Shown here: positions 1 to 4,882 of the stretch, piece by piece | Position numbering within the stretch: the first letter of the stretch is position 1 | Layout of the letters: each line of letters opens with the position of its first letter | From: Clostridia bacterium | Lineage (GTDB): Bacteria > Bacillota > Clostridia > Oscillospirales > Acutalibacteraceae | DNA: 9,630 bases | Assembly: GCA_017414725.1 (NCBI GenBank) | Contig: JAFQKZ010000114.1 | Coordinates: 1-9,630 of the forward strand | Direction: 5' to 3' | Position numbers and translations under genes: made by a program | Notes under the pieces: model-generated | Database searches by the model: none | What the model was told of the DNA's origin: nothing | Seen by the model: the letters and a program-made list of their open reading frames with translations, nothing else

Positions 1-1
1 A

Positions 2-262
2 CCTAAAATCATAAAAAAAGCGAACGTTAAAATCTCAAGTGTTACCAAAATTCACAAAAATACATATGTTCTGAAACTAGAAAAAAAGAAGGGCGAAATT
101 ATCATTCGTCCTTCCGGCACTGAGCCAAAGGTTAAACTTTATTTTTTCCTCCAATCTTTTCTGATAGCAATTCCACATTTAGCTAACTCATCCCGAAGTT
201 TTTTTTCGTCACCTTCAGAAGTATCTTCTGGAATTTCGAGATTCCAAAGTCTCACGGTATAG
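2..262 (+). CDS. phosphohexomutase (phosphoglucomutase/phosphomannomutase family), 3' end with non-native C-terminus; possible pseudogene
   Basis: The reading frame enters from the left edge. It encodes the last domain of an alpha-D-phosphohexomutase, the family that moves phosphate between C1 and C6 of hexoses for glycogen, cell-wall and nucleotide-sugar synthesis. The diagnostic motif is RPSGTEPKVKLYF (codons about 107-145): the Arg-Pro-Ser-Gly-Thr-Glu-Pro loop holds the substrate phosphate. An upstream KKANV segment matches the usual KANV region of clostridial and bacillar phosphoglucomutases. Family members normally continue for about 35-40 residues, forming a final strand and helix. Here recognisable sequence stops at about position 145 and the frame continues, antisense through the end of the neighbouring minus-strand gene, to TAG at 260-262. 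The last ~39 residues are therefore not native, and I found no lost tail in the 2650-2846 gap. Family assignment is secure. Whether the protein still works, or the gene was broken by an insertion or rearrangement, is open. Mutase substrate cannot be told from this fragment. Confidence 0.75.
   Translation, partial: PKIIKKANVKISSVTKIHKNTYVLKLEKKKGEIIIRPSGTEPKVKLYFFLQSFLIAIPHLANSSRSFFSSPSEVSSGISRFQSLTV
81..114 (-). terminator. candidate intrinsic terminator of the 836-residue minus-strand gene, antisense within the phosphohexomutase gene
   Basis: On the minus strand the arm GAAGGACGAA (114-105) pairs with TTCGCCCTTC (97-88) across a 7-nt loop. This is a 10-bp stem with one A.C mismatch. Seven Ts (87-81) follow at once. 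It lies 24 nt beyond the stop codon of the minus-strand gene, where a terminator is expected, yet the same bases encode the RPSG region of the mutase on the other strand. Stem and T-run are seen directly; function is inferred from position and form. Confidence 0.55.
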
Positions 263-2649
263 AGAGTGCCGTCTTTATACTTATCAATAACAGGATTATT
301 CAGTACATTACTATAGTTCTTAGCAGCTGTCAGATTGTTTGCCCCAATCAACGTCCCATTTTTAAAGTCTGATAGAGCTTTGTTAGCGTTATTCACATTA
401 AAATCTTTGTATTTGTTGTTTGGTTCGAATTTGCCTCTTCTTAAATCCATCATTAATCCCTTTGATTTTTTGATATCATCGTAGTTTACGAGAACTAAAG
501 TTTTCACATGTCGGTTATTTGTTTTTGGTTTTAAAGAATCTAAAGTTGCAAATCCTTTAGGTACAGGGGTAGGTTTTGCTGTACGTGGAGGTAAAGTAGG
601 AGGATTTTTTGCCAGGGGTTTAAGTTCCGGCAATGGTGTAGAAATATGGACCAGTCTCGCACCTTTAGTAGACACGGTTTTCTGCATGGTCAGCAGAGCG
701 TCCATCTGTGTTCCGCTGGGCAATAAGTTTTCTTCATTCTCGTCGTCCCACTCAGCGCTCTCTACTTCAGTTATCACCTTGACGTACCATTCTTGCGGCC
801 CTTCTTTCCCGGTTATGGCACATGCTTCTAAGGTTTGTTCATCTATTTTCCCACTTATATCGCTACTCTTATTGGGTTGTCCTTTTTCGTTGTTCGTCAA
901 CCACATTTTCCCGGCACCACCAGGGCATAACGCTTCAGCAGACAGCAGTTTCTTTACCTCTTTATAAGGACTAGTTAGTTGTAACTTTGCAATATATGTT
1001 CCTGCTCCAAGTGATTTAAAGATTGTCAGCATCTCGTGGTTCGGGTCGCATTCTTCAGGATCCTCGTCATCCTGTATGTCTGCCCTTCGAACCATCATTG
1101 CTTTACGCAGCATACTTGTCAGGTCTTTCTCGCTGTTTTCATTAATTTCGTGTTTGGTCACTTTTGTAGGAGTTTTGTTGAGATGTTTGCCTTTGCGTAT
1201 ATTCTCTAGTAAATCTGTTGCCATTTCAGATTTTGATTTGGAGGGCGAGGTTTTGGACTGTGACTCGCCGGGGTTTCGATTTATTTCTTCGTGGTTTACT
1301 GTAGCCCGTGGTTGCGGGGACGATTCCTCAACTTGGTCTTGTGGCACCGGTGTACCGGGTTCGGTTCGTGTGGGGGGCTCTTGATCGTCTGCTTCGGTCC
1401 TTTTTATGGAAGGCTCTCCTGGCGCTTGTTCGATTCGCTCTGAGCGGCTGTTTCCCTCATTTGCAGGATTTGATCCGTCCGTTACTACTGCCGGCTCACC
1501 AAGCGGTTTCATCTCGGTATACTTCGCGATTGTAAAACCTAACGATCTCAGGGATTCCTCCAATTTTTTCGCCAGATCTTTATTTAACTTCATCAACCAA
1601 AAGTTCCCTGTCGCACCTTCTACAAAATCTTGTGCGCTCTGGCTTTCATTCCAGTTTTGCCAATTTGTTTGAGTACCATAACGGAGCGGTCGTACATCTT
1701 TATAGGTATCGGCGTGCGACTTTATAAAATCTCCGATTGCTTTCCATGCCAACGTTACGTTTGTCTCGCCGTTAGTTGGATTTGATACCACCTTGTAGGA
1801 AATCAAATCATGTGCTTTGGAAGCGTTCTTAGACTTTTTCCTATTTTTTAATCTGTGTAGTGTTCTTGTTTGTGTACCATGTCCGACCTTTACCTTGTTT
1901 GAATTCTTCGACTTGTTCCTTTTGAATTTATCTTTTACTCTGGACCATAGACTTTTCTTGACTTTGTCCTTGCTTGATTTTTTTGATTGTGCTCGGTTTT
2001 CCAAGTCTTCTACTATTTCGGCTTGCGTATCATCATCGGTTTTTACATTGCTTGATTTTTTTGGTTGTTTTCGGTTTTCCAAGTCTTCTACTATTTCGGC
2101 TGGCGTATCATCATCGGTTTTTACATTGCTTGGTTGCTTCGATTTCTCTCCATTTTTGATTTTATCGGATTTTTGTTTCTTCGTCTCTTCGTCCGTGCCA
2201 CTCTTTTTTTCAACTTTTTCAGTTTTCTGTGGGTTTTCATCGAGAGTAGTTTGCCCTGAATCTTCAGCTTCAAGGTCCACTGCTGAGTTCCCGTTGGTCG
2301 CTTGCTCAGGCTCATCGTTAATCACCATAAAGCTACAGTTGCACTCACCTTCCTTTAATTTTTTCTCTAAATCCTCCAGCACTCTAGTACCAGAAAAAAT
2401 GTTTTTTTCGCTAGACAACTTCCATCCGTTTCGTCCCTCGTACTCTGATAGGTTGGGCATTTTTCTAAGGTTACTCACCTCGATCCACTTTTCACCATTA
2501 TCGGCATCTTGCACATATATAGGAATTTTACATTCCTTCAACACAATTAGTACAGACCTCCGGATGTTAGGATCTGTAGCCTGCAAAAAAGCATATTCCC
2601 AGTTTTCCTCAGTCCAATACCTTGAACCATGCATAACAGTATTACTCAT
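139..2649 (-). CDS. large multidomain protein with WH2 plus connector/acidic (VCA-like) module; candidate actin-nucleating effector
   Basis: 836 residues, not recognised as a named bacterial family. In order: N-terminal folded segment (about 1-112); acidic/Lys linker with two copies of a 26-residue repeat (174-199, 200-225); strongly basic stretch (222-275, includes LWSRVKDKFKRNK); folded segment (281-385); Pro/Glu/Ser linker (386-470); WH2 motif LLENIRKGKHLNKTP (480-494); C-like helix with L510, L514, M518, R521, I525; acidic patch DDEDPEE (527-533); folded segment (540-632); acidic Trp motif EWDDENEE (633-640); proline-rich stretch with PTLPPR (684-689); C-terminal folded segment (712-836). 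WH2-C-acidic is the layout by which WASP, WAVE and RickA present actin to Arp2/3, so host-actin manipulation is inferred. There is no signal peptide or membrane segment, so the export route is unknown. The ATG is supported by AAAGGAAG (2659-2666) 9 nt upstream. G+C is high mid-gene (37 of 60 at 1321-1380), unlike the neighbours, suggesting transfer. The ORF is secure; the function is a hypothesis. Confidence 0.9.
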   Translation of the reverse strand: MSNTVMHGSRYWTEENWEYAFLQATDPNIRRSVLIVLKECKIPIYVQDADNGEKWIEVSNLRKMPNLSEYEGRNGWKLSSEKNIFSGTRVLEDLEKKLKEGECNCSFMVINDEPEQATNGNSAVDLEAEDSGQTTLDENPQKTEKVEKKSGTDEETKKQKSDKIKNGEKSKQPSNVKTDDDTPAEIVEDLENRKQPKKSSNVKTDDDTQAEIVEDLENRAQSKKSSKDKVKKSLWSRVKDKFKRNKSKNSNKVKVGHGTQTRTLHRLKNRKKSKNASKAHDLISYKVVSNPTNGETNVTLAWKAIGDFIKSHADTYKDVRPLRYGTQTNWQNWNESQSAQDFVEGATGNFWLMKLNKDLAKKLEESLRSLGFTIAKYTEMKPLGEPAVVTDGSNPANEGNSRSERIEQAPGEPSIKRTEADDQEPPTRTEPGTPVPQDQVEESSPQPRATVNHEEINRNPGESQSKTSPSKSKSEMATDLLENIRKGKHLNKTPTKVTKHEINENSEKDLTSMLRKAMMVRRADIQDDEDPEECDPNHEMLTIFKSLGAGTYIAKLQLTSPYKEVKKLLSAEALCPGGAGKMWLTNNEKGQPNKSSDISGKIDEQTLEACAITGKEGPQEWYVKVITEVESAEWDDENEENLLPSGTQMDALLTMQKTVSTKGARLVHISTPLPELKPLAKNPPTLPPRTAKPTPVPKGFATLDSLKPKTNNRHVKTLVLVNYDDIKKSKGLMMDLRRGKFEPNNKYKDFNVNNANKALSDFKNGTLIGANNLTAAKNYSNVLNNPVIDKYKDGTLYTVRLWNLEIPEDTSEGDEKKLRDELAKCGIAIRKDWRKK
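556..639 (-). other. proline-rich segment with class II SH3-ligand motif
   Basis: Residues 671-698 hold ten prolines in 28 residues, including PPTLPPR and PTPVP. PTLPPR (684-689) fits PxxPxR, the class II SH3 ligand. Proline-rich segments in actin nucleators recruit profilin-actin or SH3 adaptors, but in WASP they come before the WH2 motif, not after. Composition and motif are seen; any partner is inferred. Confidence 0.5.
1051..1125 (-). other. connector (C) and acidic (A) like segment following the WH2 motif
   Basis: Residues 509-533 start 14 residues after the WH2 motif. The helix SMLRKAMMVRRADI has Leu510, Leu514, Met518, Arg521 and Ile525, the i/i+4/i+8/i+11/i+15 spacing of the WASP-family connector (L...L...M..R...I). 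DDEDPEE follows. In WASP proteins this pair contacts Arp2/3. The usual Trp at the end of the acidic run is absent here; an EWDD motif occurs about 100 residues later. Confidence 0.5.
1165..1224 (-). other. WH2 (WASP homology 2) motif coding segment
   Basis: Residues 476-495 of the 836-residue protein. The core LLENIRKGKHLNKTP has every hallmark of WH2: a helix with paired Leu (480, 481), Ile-Arg (484, 485), the Gly (487), then the L-N-K-T form of the LKKT actin-contact motif (490-493). From memory it agrees with the human WASP motif at LL, IR, G and LNKTP. Such motifs bind monomeric actin in the cleft between subdomains 1 and 3. The motif is read directly; actin binding is inferred. Confidence 0.75.
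1975..2132 (-). repeat. two tandem copies of a 78-bp coding repeat
   Basis: Two in-frame copies with a 78-bp period encode two 26-residue units, SNVKTDDDTPAEIVEDLENR plus KQPKKS and the same with four changes (residues 174-199 and 200-225). The blocks 1993-2054 and 2071-2132 differ at a single base of 62, so the duplication is recent or kept identical by recombination. Each unit is an acidic amphipathic helix (AEIVEDLENR) followed by a Lys/Ser linker. Confidence 0.9.
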
Positions 2650-2712
2650 ACAAATCTACTTCCTTTCTATTTTGTTTTTAAAACCAGTATTAATTTTTAG
2701 TCTACGTAGTGC

Positions 2713-2741
2713 ATTTTAGATATATTTTTATATAATTTCAA
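2713..2741 (-). promoter_or_regulatory. sigma-A type promoter for the 836-residue gene
   Basis: Minus strand: -35 box TTGAAA (2741-2736), 17-bp spacer, -10 box TAAAAT (2718-2713). The expected start point, near 2706, falls inside the perfect dyad CTACGTAG (2702-2709), leaving a leader of about 57 nt. Box matches are 5/6 each; the call is by eye. Confidence 0.55.
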
Positions 2742-2780
2742 TATATTTTTATTTATATTGTCGAATGTGTACAACTGGAA

Positions 2781-2810
2781 TTGTAAAAAACATACAAGAC
2801 ATACTATAAG
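2781..2810 (+). promoter_or_regulatory. candidate promoter for pgeF
   Basis: TTGTAA (2781-2786), 18-bp spacer, TATAAG (2805-2810), giving a leader of roughly 30 nt before the pgeF ATG. The inverted repeat TACAA/TTGTA (2770-2774, 2781-2785) overlaps the -35 box and could be an operator. The 197-nt gap 2650-2846 holds only this promoter and the divergent minus-strand one. Confidence 0.4.
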
Positions 2811-2846
2811 TATTAAAGTATAAAATTAAAAAGGAGCTGAAGAATT

Positions 2847-3680
2847 ATGATATTTAAAAGTGATATTATGAACATTAATTTTAAAGATGCCGTGTCATAT
2901 TTAAGTTTTAAAGAACTAGATAAATATAATTTCATAAAACACGGGTATATGACTAGACTTGGCGGCGTAAGCGAAAAAGAATACAAATCTTTAAATTTTG
3001 GATTTAATAATGGCGACAGTAAAAACAATGTAGAAAAAAATTACGATATTTTTTGTAACTGTATGAATATTAAAAAGAATAATCTAGTTTTAACTTCTCA
3101 GGTTCATGAAGATAATATTTGTGTTGTAAGCAAAAAAAATATAAATCTCGAGGGCAGTAATTTTACGAGATTTGAAAGCACAGACGGGCTTATCACTGAC
3201 AATACCGAGATTTGTTTAATGACTTTTCACGCAGATTGTGCCGTGGTATATATGATTGACATAAACAAAAAAATTATTGGTCTTGCACATGCCGGTTGGC
3301 GTGGCACAGTAAAAAATATTGCCGGGAAATTAGTGCAGAAATTTTTAGAAAATTATAATTCTCAGGCACAAGATATTATCGTTGCGATTGGGCCTAGCAT
3401 AGGGCCATGTTGTTTTGAAGTTGATATGGAAGTACTAGAAAAATTTCGCAAATTGGGAATCCCGAAAACTTACATACATAAATCTGAAAATCATAATAAA
3501 ATAAGCATAGATTTATTGGAAGTAAACAAAAATTTAGTTATTAAATCAGGCATTAAAGAAGAAAATATTTTCAAATCTGATATTTGCACAATGTGTAATC
3601 ATGATTTATTGTTTTCTCACAGAGCTACTCACGGAAAACGCGGAACAACAGCTGCATTTTTGACTTTAAATAATATATAA
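2847..3680 (+). CDS. pgeF: peptidoglycan editing factor PgeF (YfiH, laccase-domain / multicopper polyphenol oxidase family)
   Basis: A 277-residue cytosolic protein of the YfiH family. The E. coli member keeps L-Ser out of the muropeptide position normally held by L-Ala, and members also have purine-nucleoside activities (adenosine deaminase, nucleoside phosphorylase). Family motifs run in order: HGYMTRLGGVS (32-42), SQVH (84-87), HADCAVV (128-134), AHAGWRGTV (147-155), IGPSIGPCCFEV (181-192), and a C-terminal CTMC...FSHR (247-259). The three metal/active-site residues of the family are present as His87, Cys131 and His148. HADC is an unusual variant of TADC, with the Cys kept. AAGGAG (2831-2836) lies 10 nt before the ATG. 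It is the first of two + genes, both acting on the wall, so shared transcription is likely. Length is a little above the usual 240-260 because of the N-terminal ~28 residues. Family is secure; exact substrate is unproven. Confidence 0.93.
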   Translation: MIFKSDIMNINFKDAVSYLSFKELDKYNFIKHGYMTRLGGVSEKEYKSLNFGFNNGDSKNNVEKNYDIFCNCMNIKKNNLVLTSQVHEDNICVVSKKNINLEGSNFTRFESTDGLITDNTEICLMTFHADCAVVYMIDINKKIIGLAHAGWRGTVKNIAGKLVQKFLENYNSQAQDIIVAIGPSIGPCCFEVDMEVLEKFRKLGIPKTYIHKSENHNKISIDLLEVNKNLVIKSGIKEENIFKSDICTMCNHDLLFSHRATHGKRGTTAAFLTLNNI

Positions 3681-3738
3681 AATCAAATGTATAGTTAACT
3701 GTATTTTTGGCGATACTGTTTTTCGGAGGTGTATTGTC

Positions 3739-4539
3739 ATGAATACTGAAAACGAGGACAAAACCAATCCTGAAGAGCCGGAACAAGAGCCTGAGCCGGA
3801 GATTAAACCATATAAAAATCCAAAGTTATATATTTCTCTGGCGGTATGTATAGGAGCAGTTTCGATTGCAGGATGGTCTACTTATAGAAACATAAAAGAC
3901 GTATTTACGACTTCTGGTACCAAGTCTAGCAAAAATATATCTAGCACTACTCAGAAAAAATCCACGAAAAATAATAATACTAAAAATACAAATACTCAAA
4001 GTAATAGCAAAACCAGTATTTTAGACGAGAGTTCACAGGACAAAAAAGTTCTGGTTCCGTACGAAAACCCTGATAATATTTTTGACAGTCAAGAAACTCA
4101 GGCTGTGATTAACCAAAATATTTCTGAAAAAAATAATATTATTTATCCTGTTGGGAAAGAGATAATCAAAGAGTTCAGTAACGAAAAGCCTGTATATTCG
4201 AAAACTCTCGGAGATTGGCGAGCACATCAAGGTACTGACTTTAAATCTGAAGTAGGAAGCGACGTAAAAGCTATTACAAGCGGAACTGTCACAGATATTT
4301 ACGAAGATTTATTGTACGGTACAACGGTAGTGATATTACACGACCCACATTTCACAGCTTATTATTCGGGATTAGACAAAAACGTGTGCGTCAAAAAAGG
4401 ACAAAAAGTTGAAAGCGACGAAAAAATTGGCTTAATCGACAGAGTTCCGTGTGAATCACAAGACGAACCACATTTACATTTGAGTATAAACAAAGATGGT
4501 GAATTTATTGATCCGGTATTAGTTCTGGAAAATAATTAA
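3739..4539 (+). CDS. membrane-anchored M23 family metallopeptidase, SpoIIQ-like
   Basis: 266 residues. A cytoplasmic acidic tail (1-27, Glu/Pro-rich) is followed by one membrane segment (about 30-49), then a Ser/Thr/Lys/Asn-rich linker (55-100) and a LytM/M23 domain (about 135-262) outside the membrane. Active-site residues are complete: His163 and Asp167 (HxxxD, zinc), His201, and His245/His247 (HLH, catalytic and zinc). It should cleave peptide cross-bridges of peptidoglycan. YPVGKEIIKEFS at the start of the domain and the anchor-linker-M23 layout resemble SpoIIQ, which pairs with SpoIIIAH between mother cell and forespore. Bacillus SpoIIQ lacks the first zinc His, whereas clostridial forms keep it, as here. 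GGAGGTG (3725-3731) gives the start. It lies 58 nt after pgeF. A vegetative wall hydrolase is the alternative, since no other sporulation gene is in view. Confidence 0.85.
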   Translation: MNTENEDKTNPEEPEQEPEPEIKPYKNPKLYISLAVCIGAVSIAGWSTYRNIKDVFTTSGTKSSKNISSTTQKKSTKNNNTKNTNTQSNSKTSILDESSQDKKVLVPYENPDNIFDSQETQAVINQNISEKNNIIYPVGKEIIKEFSNEKPVYSKTLGDWRAHQGTDFKSEVGSDVKAITSGTVTDIYEDLLYGTTVVILHDPHFTAYYSGLDKNVCVKKGQKVESDEKIGLIDRVPCESQDEPHLHLSINKDGEFIDPVLVLENN

Positions 4540-4546
4540 AAAAATA

Positions 4547-4569
4547 AACGCCAGGTATTATTTGGCGTT
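4547..4569. terminator. bidirectional intrinsic terminator between convergent M23 gene and yajC
   Basis: AACGCCA (4547-4553) and TGGCGTT (4563-4569) form a perfect 7-bp stem with a 9-nt loop. On the minus strand it is followed by TTTATTTTTTT, a strong U-tract that ends the seven-gene operon. On + it follows the M23 stop by 7 nt but has only ATTATTTTG after it. On the minus strand the first arm is made of the last yajC codons and the yajC stop lies in the loop, so termination signal and coding end are merged. Confidence 0.8.
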
Positions 4570-4860
4570 ATTATTTTGCTGATCTTCAGAAACTACGCTT
4601 GCAACAGCCCATGTTTTAATTCTGATTTTATCGGAACCGGTTTCCAGAACTATAGTATCTGATTTTATGCTTACTATTTTTCCGGTTATTCCACCTATAG
4701 TAACTATTTCATTGCCGATTTCAAGAGAGTTTCTCATTTCTTCTTCTTGTTTTCTTTTTTTCTGTTGCGGGCGGAACATTAAAAAATACATACCGCCGAT
4801 TAATACACCATAAATCAAAAGTGTACTTAATAATTGATTTGAACCAAAAATATTAGACAA
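4558..4860 (-). CDS. yajC: Sec translocon accessory subunit YajC
   Basis: 100 residues, the usual length. One N-terminal membrane segment (about 9-29) leads into the conserved MYFLMFRPQQKKRKQ (24-38), and the small cytosolic domain carries the family's GNEIVTIGGITGKI (49-62). YajC associates with SecYEG and SecDF and promotes export of membrane and secreted proteins. The start is TTG: a TAA sits directly before it in frame, GGAG (4871-4874) lies 10 nt upstream, and the next ATG (codon 24) would remove the membrane segment. It is the last gene of the operon, 22 nt after trmD. Clostridial trmD is usually followed by rplS, so yajC here is an unusual neighbour that joins the Sec machinery to the SRP gene ffh upstream. 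Confidence 0.93.
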   Translation of the reverse strand: MSNIFGSNQLLSTLLIYGVLIGGMYFLMFRPQQKKRKQEEEMRNSLEIGNEIVTIGGITGKIVSIKSDTIVLETGSDKIRIKTWAVASVVSEDQQNNNAK

Positions 4861-4870
4861 TTAACAAAAA

Positions 4871-4874
4871 CTCC
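4871..4874 (-). promoter_or_regulatory. ribosome binding site deciding the TTG start of yajC
   Basis: Minus-strand GGAG, 10 nt before TTG at 4860-4858. An in-frame TAA touches the TTG, so no longer product is possible. The membrane segment needs this start. Confidence 0.6.
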
Positions 4875-4882
4875 AATTTATT

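Noticed and set aside
686..1672. Several + strand open frames of 75-102 codons
   Set aside because: All lie opposite the 836-residue gene, arise from its higher G+C, lack ribosome sites and show no domain.
1817..2719. 300-codon open frame on + strand
   Set aside because: Antisense shadow of the 836-residue gene: Phe/Ser/Leu-rich translation mirroring its Lys/Glu repeats, no ribosome site, and it crosses the promoter of the minus-strand gene.
2650..2846. Search for the missing phosphohexomutase tail on the far side of the foreign gene
   Set aside because: All three + frames give short Phe/Leu/Ile-rich strings ending in stops with no resemblance to the family tail.
3699..3723. Hairpin CTGTAT/ATACTG followed by TTTTT between pgeF and the M23 gene
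   Set aside because: Six pairs with a mismatch and mostly A-T; too weak to call a terminator, and the M23 ribosome site follows at once.
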